Shown here piece after piece: positions 43,728-54,935 of a stretch of 64,000 bases of DNA (position 1 is the stretch's first letter; every line of letters begins with the position of its first letter). The notes beneath the pieces are model-generated. The model had not been told where the DNA came from. It did no database searches and saw only the letters and a list, made by a program, of their open reading frames with translations. Location: positions 1 to 64,000 of the forward strand of contig JAANDG010000230.1 of assembly GCA_036852015.1 (NCBI GenBank), read 5' to 3'. The position numbers and the translations under genes were made by a program. The DNA comes from Pelodera strongyloides (lineage: Eukaryota > Nematoda > Chromadorea > Rhabditida > Rhabditidae).

Positions 43728-43932
43728 GCCGTTTGCATGAACATTTACTTCTGTCAAAAAAGGTACTTCATTCAAAAGCGCTCGGTACGTACGGTTTCAA
43801 CAACGTTTACTTCTGTCAAAAATGTACTCAACAAGTTGCAGCGTACTTCAGTCATAAATTAACTTAACCTATAAGTACCTTTTTGATTTTCAAAAATTTA
43901 TGAAAGAAGTAAATGTTGACGAAAACCACCTC
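43728..43932. mobile_element. MITE with TTTACTTCTGTCAAAA arms
   Basis: GGCCGTTT..AACATTTACTTCTG at the left faces GAAGTAAATGTTGACGAAAA at the right, with internal GTACTTCA and AAGTACCTTTTTGA words in both orientations. The family recurs at 52340-52460 and 52755-52907. Confidence 0.65.
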
Positions 43933-44134
43933 AGAAATGCTTTGATTACGGTACCTTAGAGTTGAAGGATTCTGTGTGAACAATTCTATATGAATCAAAG
44001 AACTGCATTCCAAAATGCAGTATCACGTAGTATGCAGTTTTCATACCATACAATTGAAATACAACTTCAAAAATACGTATCGAAACCAGATGTTATCCCA
44101 CGTTAAACCGTGTTGTATATTTGGTTTCTTTCAG

Positions 44135-44372
44135 AAGGACTGCACGACATCAACAAGGGGGGCCTAAGGATGAAGTTCCAGAATCTACTCACCAGCCATA
44201 CCCCGACGACGTCGGATTTTGCACTACTTGTGCTCGATTTTCATTTGTTTTGTTTTCTGCGAATATTTGTATTTTACTAGTTATTCATGGGCTGGCGAAA
44301 AAAGAAGCCAGCCCTTTATGTATTTTTTCGATGTTTGTTTATGCCTTATATTATGTCTTGTGCGTGGGTTGA
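44135..44372 (+). CDS. Terminal exon, possible small membrane protein
   Basis: After the tttctttcag acceptor the frame is open to a stop at 44372. It encodes a Pro/Gln-rich segment (ESTHQPYPDDVGF), a CTTC pair and two hydrophobic stretches (FVLFSANICILLVIHGL and a second near the C-terminus). No upstream coding exon could be joined. No family is recognised. Confidence 0.35.
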
Positions 44373-44499
44373 TATAGAGGATCGCGGGCGGTGGGGGCTG
44401 AAAATCGTATTGTACCATCAGAACAATTGGGTAAAAGCGTTGTGGGGTAAATTCTGCGTAGAAAACTGGTAGTGGTTGAAAAATTTATGTGGATGTGAA

Positions 44500-46060
44500 C
44501 TGGGTAAAAAATTTTGGTTTTTTGAAATTTTAAAATACTGCCGCGCCTGTTGCTGTGCCACTGGACAACAAAGGTTTAAATTGTCGTGCGGCAACAGGGT
44601 GGGCAAAAACTGCTGTGGGTGATTTTGCTGATTGGTAAAAAAAAAATACTGTGGTGGTTCAAAACGCTGATGCTATATAAAAATGCTAGGGAACTCAAAA
44701 ACCTGGCTGCTGGTTAAAAATGTCGCGGCGGTGCAGCATTTTGATGCTGGGGGGTAAAAAGTGATGTGACGGTTTCAAAACCCACTACCGTGTAAAAATG
44801 CTGTGGGACTCAAAACCTGGCTGCTGGTTAAAAATGTTGTGGCGGTGCATCAATTTGATGCTGGGGGTAAAAAGTGATGTGTCGGTTTCAAAACCCGCTA
44901 CCGGGTAAAAGTGCTGTGTGGGCTTAAAACCTGGATGTTGAAATTTATAATAATGTCGTGACGGTGCAGCAGTTAGATGCTCTGTAAAAAATGTTGTTAC
45001 GATTCCAAAACCCGCTACCGGGTAAAAATGCTGTGGGGGCTCAAAACCTGGCTGCTGGTTAGAAATGTTGTGGCGGTGCAGCAATTTGATGCTGGGGAGT
45101 AAAAAGTGATGTGACGGTTTCAAAACCCGGTGCCGGGTAAAAGTGCTGTGGGGGCTTAAAACCTGGCTGCTGGTTCAAAATGTTGTGGCGGTGCAGCAAT
45201 TTGATGCTGGGGGGTAAAAAGTGATTGCTGTGGGGGTCTCAGATCCTGGCTGGTGTGGCGGTGCGGCAGTTGATGCAGGGGGTAAAAAAATGCTGTGATG
45301 GTTCCAAAGCCGGCTACTGGGTAAAAGTGTTGTATGGGCTTAAACGTGGCTGCTGGATAAAGATGTTGTGTTGCAAAAAAATGTTGCAGTGTTGCAAAAA
45401 AATTGACGCTGAGTGAAATACTGTTGGTTCATAACTTTACTTCCTGGCAAAAAAATACTGTGGCGGCTCCAAATTTAGCTGTAAATTTAATTTAGTAAAA
45501 AAAATGCTGTGGTGGTTCAGAACTCTGTTTATGTGAAAATGCTGTGGCGCATCAACTTCTGGGTAAAAATATTGTGATGTTTTAAAACTTGGCTGCTGGT
45601 TAAAAATACTATGGTATTACTGCAGGGTAAAAATGGTGTGGTGTTTTAAAACTTCAGATAAAAAATGAATGATGTGCAGGTTCAGTTCAATCCTTGGCTC
45701 CTGCCTGGGTAAATAATCAACCGCGCGGCAACAAAATGAGTAAAACATGTGGTTTGTTTAAAAATTCCACAACAACAAAAAGCGTTGCAGATTGCGAACA
45801 AAAAAGGCAGTGGGAGTGTAAAATACAGCCGTGACACGAGATGCAAAAAATGGTCTGGTGCTTCAAAAGTTGCTTAGATGCTCGGTAAAAATGTTGTGGT
45901 GTTGCAAAAATTTGATGTTGTGTGAAATGTTGTGGTTCATAAGTGTGCTTCTTGACAAAACATGTGCTTCTTGACAAAAAAAAATGTGCTTCTTGAGGTG
46001 GCGGCCCCAAACTTAGTTGCTGGTAAAAAAATGATGTGGTGGTTGTTTATAACCATGTTA
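44500..46060 (+). repeat. ~115-bp tandem (satellite-like) repeats, plus-oriented arm
   Basis: Units of the form AACCTGGCTGCTGGTTAAAA, ATG(T)TGTGGCGGTGCA, GATGCTGGGGGTAAAAAGTG, AAAACCCGCTACCGGGTAAA recur at about 44698, 44813, 44930, 45044 and 45158. More degenerate units continue to 46060. No gene. Confidence 0.8.
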
Positions 46061-47230
46061 CAACACTGGGTATAATAAATGCTCTGACACGTTTTCAACA
46101 CCCTACAACCTTTTTTTCGAAATTGGGTGTACAATGCTCTGACACGTTTTCAACACCCTACAACCTTTTTTTCGAAATTGTTTGTATGTGACAATGTTTG
46201 TATGTGGTTTGAAACCAGCACAGCATTCATTTTTTACCGGGGTTGTTCTGTACTACCACAGTATTTTTTTTACCAAGTTTGGAGCCGCTACCGTATTTTT
46301 TGTATAGAAGCGAAGTTGTGAACCACACCATTTCACACAGCATCACGTTTTTGCAACTCCACAACATTTTTTATCCGGAATCAAGTTTTGGCACCGGCAC
46401 AGCATTTTTACCCAGCATCCAATGAAAACAAACTATAACTGAAGAAATTATACTGTAGTATATGAAATAATTCACGTAGTGAGTCATGACGGCCAAACTT
46501 GTGAATACCCACGTCAATTTTGATCGTTTTGTGGTACGGTATAATTTTAAAATCCCCATCACTTTTGCCCAAAGTGCCATTTTACGCGAAAGCGGCAAAA
46601 GTTTACACTCCCATTTTTATCCAGACTTTAAGCCTGCACAATCTATAACCGAGATTGTTGCGGCGCGGCAGAATTGGTCCCCACAGCCTTTTTTTAACAA
46701 ATATTTGGTTGACTGTCTGTTTTTCAACCCACAAACCCAAGCGCTTTTTTAACCATCGGGGTGAGGCAGAACTTCGGGCCTCGCAACGTTTTTCTGCCCA
46801 CTTTGCTACTGCGCGGCAGTATTTTGAACTCTTTTTGTCGGCACATTGAATCCATAAACCTTCTTATATTATATGCCGTGGAGTGATGAGCCGCCACCGT
46901 ATTTTTTTGTCAAGAAGCACACTTTTTTGTCAAGAAGCACATTTTTTGTCAAGAAGCACACTTATGAACCACAGCATTTCACACAGCATCAAATTTTTGC
47001 AACACCACAACATTTTTACCGAGCATCTAAGCAAACTTTTGAAGCACCAGACCAATTTTTGCATCTCGTGCCACGGCAGCATTTTACACTCCCACGACCT
47101 TTTTTGTTCGCAATCTGCAACGTTTTTACCCGATTGTTGTGTGTAGAATTTTAAAACAAACAACTGTTTTACTCATTTTGTTGCCGCGCGGCAGATTATT
47201 TACCCAGGAGCCAAGGTTTGAACCAGCACA
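45677..47230. repeat. Large inverted repeat (45677-46012 vs 46882-47230)
   Basis: The left arm (CCGCGCGGCAACAAAATGAG, CAGATTGCGAACAAAAAAGG, GTGCTTCTTGACAAAA) reappears reversed at the right (CTCATTTTGTTGCCGCGCGG and so on). The centre (46012-46882) has a tandemly repeated 55-bp segment (CTCTGACACGTTTTCAACAC twice, at 46082 and 46137) and reversed satellite units. Confidence 0.85.
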
Positions 47231-47413
47231 GCATTGCGAGGAAAGTGTAACTGGAATCGGTTGCGGACGTGTGTCTGATGAGGGGGTAGATGAAATTATA
47301 GGTCAGTCTTATTGGTATTAATGTAGGTAGAACTCGTGTAAAATAAATTTAGATCGAGAAACTGAGGAAAGAGGCAAAACAGGGGAGAATATTAATAATA
47401 ATGTTTGTTTCAG

Positions 47414-49063
47414 TCTGCACATACACAGGATGGCTGTTCGCACTGAGTAGTTCCCCACTAGGAGGAGACGGAATTGCGACAGAGACGGGAAGGGTACGGT
47501 AGTCTCAGATAAAATATTCTTACTTTCGAAGCCTAGTGGATAGCTAAAGCAGTAATGCTGGTTCGAGTCAATGAAGGGTAGGTGGCGGCCAAAGTTATCC
47601 TAACAGTTTCCGCACATTGATAAATAGGCATATTGATCACCAGTACGACGTCCTGGTACTGTTCATCTGAATCTTGTGCCCATTTTCTCCACAACTCTGC
47701 ACAAACGATCATAAATTTGACTGAATTTATTTCAGCCAGCTCCAACACAGAATGTCAACGTCAAGGTTCAACAACTGAAGTATGTTTTGGTTACATAATT
47801 GTGTTTATAAAACGTGGCATATCATATGTGTAAGTTTTATCTATCTTTCCGAAGATAGCGGCGGTGCAGTGGTTAGCGTGTTAGCCCACCACGAACGTCG
47901 CGATTTGAATACCCCCGCGCGGCTGATCACATCGGCCGAGCAGTTTTTGGTTTACACTTTCTTCTTTTAGGAATGAACTCGATGAATTGGAGTCAAAAGT
48001 AAACGAGGAAAGGATTCGATACGAAGATTTAACAAAGAGAGGAGGGAATGCACATGCATTTGTACCACATTTTCAGGTACATATTTAGTTACTTATCGTT
48101 ATACTTTCAAGGAAGATAAAAAATCCTTCCACTCGTTGATGCGCGCTATTAATAATAATAAAAGTTTATTGATTGCATAAATATCATATAATCAAAAGGC
48201 ACCCTAAGATGGAAATGCGTATATTGTGCCGCGCACCTAAAAGACTGAAAGGCTGTGCGGCGAAAATTTTTTGCACTTTATTTTGCAAGGGACTATGCAT
48301 TGTGCGCACTTCTAGTGTGCTTTTCGGCCTGTCGCACACTATAGGCTTTTTTTCTTTGAACTTCGCAATTTACCGCTATTTTTAGATTCACGACAATTTT
48401 TCCTTCAACAATTCCCTCTCGGCGTACACTCTGACAATTGAACTCGTCATTCCAATTGACTATAATACCCTGCAGGTTAGCATCTTCATATCCGTATCTC
48501 ACTGACGAAACTTGGCGTGCGAGCCGCGTGGCTTCGGCGGGTAACCCTGCACGCCGAAATCTAACGGTGTGTCGCTTTTTGCCGCATGCACGCAGTGTTG
48601 CCGGTTGCACGCCAAGTTTCTGTTTATGATTGCCAGCAATCTCCTCGAATTAGAATTCTGATGTAGTACGTATAGCTGATACGGATAATTGAGCAACTAG
48701 CTCTGGGGCGGAGAGAAAACAGATGGAGGAGAACAAGAAACGGCGTGAAAAAGAGACAGGGAGAGGGATAGAAGAAGAGTAGGGAGAGGGAGGGTGAGCT
48801 AGCGCGGATACTTCCTTGAGTAACCTTTCGTTCCCTGCTCAGAGCGAGGTGAACTTGCGAATGGTTGAAGTGGAGAAGAACTCTGCGGTGATATCACACT
48901 CGCCTTGTGGACAGGTATGTTGACTATTTGATATATTTAAATTGATGCGACTCTATGTATTCAGGGACAAGTTCTATCGCGAGGAAAACTTGTACCTGAC
49001 TTCGAGGATTGTTCCTGCAGGTCTGCGCGAAAAATAGAAAATGAAAATATATGCGGAAAATAG
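47414..49063 (+). CDS. Gene 8, short coiled-coil protein (5 exons, 5' end uncertain)
   Basis: Exons 47414-47493, 47736-47779, 47971-48076, 48843-48914 and 48965-49063 join in phase to TAG. The middle exons encode a heptad-like charged segment (VKVQQLKNELDELESKVNEE) followed by GGNAHAFVPHFQ and SEVNLRMVEVEKNSAVISHS, so an N-terminal or central coiled coil is likely. The last exon could instead splice at 48965-49020 to a tiny exon near 49301-49325. The true start exon was not found. No named family is recognised. Intron 3 carries a tRNA-derived relic-free MITE (48507-48620). Confidence 0.55.
47859..47945 (+). mobile_element. tRNA-derived SINE head fragment
   Basis: GTGCAGTGGTTAGCG matches a polymerase III A box and GATTTGAATACCCCC a B box, with spacing typical of a tRNA head. 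No SINE body follows. It lies in intron 2 of gene 8. Confidence 0.5.
48507..48620. mobile_element. GGCGTGCAAGC-type MITE, copy 2
   Basis: Inverted ends GAAACTTGGCGTGC and GCACGCCAAGTTTC, 114 bp. Related to 8823-9003. Confidence 0.75.
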
Positions 49064-49226
49064 AGAAGCTGGGTAAAACGATGGGAATGGATGGGAAATA
49101 TCTTATTTGTTAAAAAATTGTAAAAAAAAAGCTATTTATTATGCTCGGAAGAGGTGGTATATATTTATTAAGTTTATATTATAATCCCGTTCCGTATGTG
49201 TGACTGGAGTGATATCGTGAGGCAGA

Positions 49227-49762
49227 TTATTTCTTCTCCTGAAATATTTTTCGTTTTGACGAATTACGGTAAGCTTGATTAACAAACACTTCCTAACAGG
49301 TTTTCTAAAATATGTAACGATTAGTCTCTTTTACCTCCTCCTCCTTCTTGTCATCATCTTTCTTCTCTTCATCCTTCTTTTCCTCTTCCTTTTTGTCATC
49401 CTGAATAAGATGGAGTGACCATTTTTGACACTCTAGTGTACAAGTACCGAGTACCAACACGCAATAAATGGGGGGGGGGTCTAGAAAATTCTACCGTTGA
49501 AAACTTAGTTATCATACCGTCTGGGATTTACCCCATTGGTGCAGTTTCGTAGAATTGCCCATATATTTGATGGTACCGCTGCCCTACCATACCATACATC
49601 TACCGTATAAGTGATGGGGATGGATAATGTGGTCTTGGTGTTTACTTTCTTTGATCCCTCCATTTTGGAGCCTTCTTTTTCCTTAGATGCGCCTTCCTTC
49701 TTCGACTCCTTCTTGCTCTTCTTGCTCTTTTTGCTTCCTAAGGGCGCATTCGAGTTGGACAT
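49227..49762 (-). CDS. Gene 9, Lys/Glu-rich 64-residue protein (3 exons)
   Basis: On the minus strand: exon 1 49762-49646 (ATG), exon 2 49400-49335, exon 3 49238-49227 (TAA). All joins are phase 0 with GT-AG borders. The product is almost entirely charged: a SKKSKKSKKESKK N-terminal half and DDKKEEEKKDEEKK C-terminal half. It is likely disordered. Such composition resembles many nuclear or ribosomal-type tails, but no family assignment is possible. It overlaps the 3' region of gene 8 on the other strand. Confidence 0.5.
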
Positions 49763-49987
49763 TTTCCGGAAAAGAAAAGAAAAAAGTGGTTCGAGATGGA
49801 CACCCAGAAAAAAAAATAATACACGCAAAATAATTGTCGAAAATGCAATTGTACCGTAATTGAAACTAAAATCAATCGATCATTTGCATGTGTATGCGTG
49901 GCAATTGCATTCTTTTCTGGTGAAATCCATCTCGAACCACTTTTTTCCTTTTCTTTTCCGGAAAATGTCCAACTCGAATGCGCCCTA
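49740..49987. repeat. Inverted duplication of the gene 9 start region
   Basis: 49740-49800 and 49917-49987 are inverted copies (GCGCATTCGAGTTGGACATT against AATGTCCAACTCGAATGCGC), about 117 bp apart. The second copy reads ATG-TCC-AAC-TCG-AAT-GCG-CCC-TAA on the plus strand. Confidence 0.85.
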
Positions 49988-50083
49988 AACGATACAAATA
50001 AATAAACATTTACGCTACGAGATCGTGAATCCTTGCGGCGCCCAAAGGTTTGGAGCAGCGCCCCAAATCTACCAGTTGGCACA

Positions 50084-50400
50084 TATATTCGTGCAAGGCC
50101 CACCCGAGTGGCACATGTATTCGTGCAAGGCCCACCCGAGTCGGGCTCAAGTTCCCTGGCCCCCTCGCGCGTGCTATCTTAGGACAAGATCTGGGCTCCA
50201 GTATTCTGGCCCTTCTTCGTTCGTATTCGTGCAAGGCCCACCCGAGTCGGGCTCCAGTTCCCTGGCCCCCTTGCGCGTACGTTGTCTTAGGACAAGACCT
50301 GGGCTCCTTCTTCGTTCGTATTCGTGCAAGACCCACCCGAGTCGGGCTCCAGTTCCCTGGCCCCCTCGCGCGTGCGTGGTCTTAGGCTAAGGTTGGGCTC
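50084..50400 (+). repeat. Minisatellite upstream of the gag remnant
   Basis: ATTCGTGCAAGGCCCACCCG starts units at about 50088, 50117, 50224 and 50319. Longer units continue GTCGGGCTCCAGTTCCCTGG and end TCTTAGGACAAG. Part of a unit recurs inverted at 51257-51290. Confidence 0.85.
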
Positions 50401-50456
50401 CAGTGTGTTCTTAGACCTCAATTATTCTGGACTCCGATCCCTACATTCTGAGCAAG

Positions 50457-51252
50457 ATGTCAATCACCAGTGCGAAGATCAACGTCACTCGCTCTATAAA
50501 TTCTGCCAAGACTTATTTGCAGGAGAAAGAAAGATATCTCAATACTCCGCTCAATTTTCCTGAGGACCTCGACCAAATGTGCCTAACAATCGCAGCAGAA
50601 GAGGCACGGTTGAAGACGATAATGGACAGAACAAACTCAATGAGAAGCACTCTCGACGACAAATACGCGAAGCTGAGCTGCATGGTCGAGGATCAAGATT
50701 CAATTTCTGAGTATTTCACCAACACAGAAGAGATCAAGAACCAACTGGAGGAAGCAAATCTGTTGGCATCAGAATTGCTCCACAAGGCAGAAGCCCAAAA
50801 GCAGATCATGGACAGGGCCCTGAACAGATAGCAAAAGCGTGGACGAGATGTGGAAGTCGAAGCTAATATTCAGAGACCACGTGACAACGAATCTGTCTCG
50901 TCGCAAGATGACCGACTCGCTCGTCTGCTCGAAAATATGATTGTTGGGAATACTACGAGAAAACTACCAGATATTTCGCTGGAATCATTCTCTCTCTGGG
51001 AATGCATGGGACTTTCGCCACTTCTGGTTTGGCTTTGAGCGAGTGGTTCACAATGAAGAAAACCTGACGTCGCAAGGAAAGCTATTCTACCTGCGCTCCG
51101 TGTTGAAGAAGGACGCATTGAGACTCATCGGCACAGTACTCGACAGCGAAAATGCTTATGAAGAAGCAATCGATATTCTGAAAAAGAAGTACGATAATCC
51201 GAAGCGCGTAGCCCATCAGCTGCATGAGAAGATACGTACGCTGACTATGCAC
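50457..51252 (+). pseudogene. BEL/Pao retrotransposon gag, broken
   Basis: The frame starts at ATG 50457 with a helical, coiled-coil-rich N-terminal part (QLEEANLLASELLHKAEAQK). A TAG at 50829 interrupts it and a frameshift follows near 50990. The later part (WDFRHFWFGFERVVH, QGKLFYLRSVLKKDALRLIG, NAYEEAIDILKKKYDNP) matches the DUF1759 capsid-region pattern of BEL/Pao elements. No zinc knuckles, protease, reverse transcriptase or LTRs follow; the sequence ends against an inverted copy of the upstream minisatellite. A non-functional remnant. Confidence 0.85.
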
Positions 51253-51339
51253 GATGCATCAAGCGCGAGGGGGCCAGGGAACTGGAGCCGCGCCTCGGGT
51301 GTATCTTAAATGAATACAGAATAGGAAATACGTAGATCA

Positions 51340-51910
51340 CGCGCGGTTCACGGGTCAATCCGGGTCACACGTGAACCGCCTGGGCGATTCAACAAGACAG
51401 TGACTCATGAGCCAACCCGGGGTGGTGACTCACGTGAATCATTTCCAATTTACGGATCTTCTGTCAAGTAAGTGTAATTAAATATAATTGTAAACGGTAG
51501 AGGTCAATTGTTCTCGTATATAACATACTAAATATTATCGATAAGTTTAAGTTAACATATGTAACCCGTCCGTTTTTCTTGTTGATTTTCGGCTCTGACC
51601 CGTAGTCGCCTCTTTTTCGCAATGCGGGTCCGGGTCAACCCGAACCCGCTTTTTCAAAAAGGGCGGTTCAACTCACTGATTCGCCTCTTTGTGAGCGGTT
51701 CACCGCTCAACCCGTTTTGACCCCACTCTATATTGTAGAGTGGGGTCAAAGCGACTCATTTTGCGAGCCGGCTCGCGAGTCACTTGTTGACGAGCCGAGT
51801 CACCTTTCTAACAGAGAGCGGTTACGGGTTGAGCCGCGAGTCGCGCCCAAAATAAAACGACTCGCGACTCAACCCGTGAGCCGTGTTCAAAATAAAACGA
51901 ATCGCGACTC
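51340..51910. repeat. CGACTC/GAGTCG-rich palindromic region
   Basis: Many inverted GACTCGCGACTCAACCC / GGGTTGAGCCGCGAGTCG words around a near-perfect hairpin at 51715-51749 (TTTGACCCCACTCTA, 5-nt loop, TAGAGTGGGGTCAAA). Likely a degraded non-autonomous DNA element. Confidence 0.6.
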
Positions 51911-52339
51911 AACTTAAATTATAGTATTTTCGTAATTTTATTAGCAAAATATAAGAAAAATATCATTTTTGTAAAGAACAAAAGTTACTATGCACAGAAA
52001 TCGTCATAAGGAGAGCGGAATTTGGAAATATGAGCGTTTACTACATAATATACACGGCCATTTTTATTGATTATTTGGTGATTTTTTCTTTTAATTCGTA
52101 ACCATAATAGGTTCTTCTCTTTACAATTTACGTTTCTGGTTACTTTCTATTTTTATTAGCCATCTATAGCTTTCCACTACTATGCAGCTTTTATGAAGAC
52201 TGCTTTATAAGTAGCTGAAAGCCAACAATTCCAGTTTAGACGCTTACATTTTTACAGTTCAATTGTTTTTTTTTGCAAATAGTTTGTTGAATTTAATCAT
52301 TTTTTTCGAAATTATATAAATTAGCAGGAGCTTGCTATT

Positions 52340-52460
52340 TGCTTCTGTCATAAATTTTTGACCGTCAAAAAGATACTTAGGTTAAGTAAATTTATGACTG
52401 AAGTACTTTGCCGCACGCTTTTTGATGGATTCCACCAACATTTACTTTTTTCGAAGAAAA
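52340..52460. mobile_element. Fragment of the TTTACTTCTGTCAAAA MITE family
   Basis: GCTTCTGTCATAAATTTTTG and CACCAACATTTACTTTTTTC flank AAGATACTTAGGTTAAGTA. Diverged. Confidence 0.5.
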
Positions 52461-52754
52461 ACGTTGGATAACAGTTAGATTACGTTTAAAAAAGGAATAA
52501 AATACACATCTAAGTACTTAATAAAAGTTGTTTACCATGTAAACAAGAAATATACAAATAATCAAGTGTGTAATCACTTTATTAATATGTGAAATGTGTT
52601 CCAAAAACTGAACTCAGCGTCAATTAATGTTCACAAAGCTTATTTAACATAAAAACAATATAATAATTAAACAAATTAAGTTAATTAGCCTTCATAAAGC
52701 AGAAAAAAAACTGAAGTAGGCTTACTTTCACCTTTTTGGTGGAAGTACCCCTCC

Positions 52755-52907
52755 AGTGCTAAAGTCGTACTTCTGTCAAAAAGGTACTTAACCTAAGTAC
52801 CTTTTTGACAGAAGTAAACGTTGGTGGAAACAGAAGTATCGCGCGCTTTTTGACTGAAGTACCTTTTTGACAGAAGTAAATGTTGGTGGAAACGGCCTCA
52901 GAAGAAA
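52755..52907. mobile_element. MITE with TTTACTTCTGTCAAAA arms, second full copy
   Basis: TACTTCTGTCAAAAAGGTAC and GTACCTTTTTGACAGAAGTA form nested palindromes; the right end is GTTGGTGGAAACGGCCTCAG. Related to 43728-43932. Confidence 0.65.
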
Positions 52908-52909
52908 AT

Positions 52910-53838
52910 TCGCCGAAACAATAAAATTCCACGCGGGTGACTCGAATAGTTACCAAACGGTGCGGTGCACCATGTGAATATACAATTGCTCAGTGGTAAA
53001 ATGCCTTGTGTCGAGAATATAAACATTGTGCCTTACCGCACAGACGGGGGCGATTTTATCCTTTGTTAGCGCGATAGCGCTAACATAGTTTGGGTTTCAT
53101 CCGAGAGCCCTTTTTTTCGGTTTCCACCCTGAATTTGTTCCTGGACGAAAAATTGAAATTTTTTCGATCCAGTTGGATAAAAGAGCATATTTTACATTAC
53201 CTGCGAAAATTTCAGATCAAAATAGCAACTTTCACCAAATGTGAACAAACTCGTAGAGTCTGCACGATGACTACACAACTTTGCCCGAAGTATTTATTAT
53301 ACACAAAAGGACAACGGACAATACACATAGGACAACGACAGGGTTTGAGTGCATGATCCAAGGAGCATTCAGGGGCGCCAGGCTCTCTGCTGAATCTCTT
53401 TCGATGCCGGGGGAATCCATCCACTCTGCGACACTGGCGAACACCACCACTTACGTCCACGATGTCCAACGACCACTACGGATCGAAGGGGAAACAGTAG
53501 TTTTGAACGGTTCTACAAAACCGTGAGCAGAGTTAGCGGCTCTGTCAGACCGTGGGCAGTTTAGGGATAACGCTGCCAACCTTAGGGTATTAACCGGTAC
53601 CGAGCCGTGATGGAACGCCATAGAGTTCAGCCCGAAGGCCTCTCCCCAAGTGTAGCCACAACTCTCTGCTGTAACCTAGAGTTTATATCTATTAGAAACA
53701 CATGCTAATTAGCTAATTAGTGAATCAATTGATCATCTATCTTCAACTATAGACATGCATATAATTCAGCCGATACGTTGCAGTTGCAACGATAGTCGCA
53801 ACAAAATGTATGACCAAATTCGTAAAATTTGCTCACAA
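52910..53838. other. No supported gene; one 41-bp dispersed repeat
   Basis: 53057-53097 is copy 2 of the palindromic 41-bp repeat (copy 1 at 17247-17287). Short open frames at 53212-53526 overlap on both strands and carry no recognisable motif. Confidence 0.45.
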
Positions 53839-54848
53839 GGGGTCGGCAACACCGTAAGGTGAGCGATTGGAAATCGCACCTCATGGGTAAAGAAAGTATG
53901 GTGAATAAGAGTAAAACATGTATGTAAAATTTTCTGTGGTCGTCTGGGAATGGTAATGGGAACTCGTAGTGCTTAAGGTAAAAAGGTGCCTTATCACATG
54001 CTTCCTGAAGAAAGTAATCATCAGTTCGGTAGTGTAGAGGGTGAGTTCTCATCTATGGTCGTGATGACCAAGGTTCAATCCCCACCAGGAATGGTTTTTT
54101 TTTTTTGGACTTTTCCAATGGGAGGTAGTTCCAGATGTTTCAAAAGCATAATTGATTTGAATGAATTTGTTTTCAATGTTTTTTTGTTCTTTTAGTCAAA
54201 CATATGAGGAAATGGTTCTGTATATACTATACAGAGCGATAAAAAATATACAGGGCGATAAATACCAAAAAAACAAGTCATATGGATTGAATGTTTCATA
54301 CAGGATACGTTTCACGGTATATTGATTTTCGCAATCATATTTTCTAGCCCTTTTTTGAAGTAATTCTAACCAACATGTGGCAAGCCAGACAAAAATTTGC
54401 ACCAAAATATAGAAACCACTCGACAAACAGAAAAAAAAGAGAGAAAATGAAGTGTCATATGCGAAAACAAAAACAAAACAATAGAATGACGAAAAGGATA
54501 CGTTTGAAAAATTCATCAAAAAATTCATTCAAATCAATTATGCTTTTGAAACATCTGGAACTACCTCCCATTGGAAAAGTCCAAAAAAAAAACCATTCCT
54601 GGTGGGGATTGAACCTTGGTAATCACGACCATAGATGAGAACTCACCCTCTACACTACCGAGCTGATGATTACTTGCTTCAGGAAGCATGTGATAAGGCA
54701 CCTTTTTACCTTAAGCACTACGAGTTCCCATTACCATTCCCAGACGACCACAGAAAATTTTACATACATGTTTTACTCTTATTCACCATACTTTCTTTAC
54801 CCATGAGGTGCGATTTCCAATCGCTCACCTTACGGTCTTGCCGACCCC
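53839..54848. mobile_element. Fold-back element 1 with tRNA-like arms
   Basis: Inverted arms 53839-54168 and 54521-54848 (about 330 bp, high identity by eye) surround a 352-bp AT-rich centre. Each arm carries a tRNA-like stretch (left 54029-54099: TCGGTAGTGTAGAGGGTGAG as A box, AGGTTCAATCCCCACC as B box). Arms start GGGGTCGGCAA and end CCGACCCC. No transposase. Open frames in the centre are Phe-rich shadows. Confidence 0.85.
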
Positions 54849-54935
54849 GTCAGCATGCGGAAGAGTGTTGTGTGCGCCTGTGTGCACGTGGGCGGGGCTA
54901 ACAGTGCTCGCCGTATAGGGTCTCGATGTATGCCC

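Noticed and set aside
45717..47163. Several frames of 64-97 codons in the inverted satellite
   Set aside because: Overlapping frames on both strands arise from the repeat units; no coding signature.
50010..50390. Frames of 108-121 codons with repeated ARPTRVG-type peptides
   Set aside because: They follow the minisatellite period in several frames at once, so they are not proteins.
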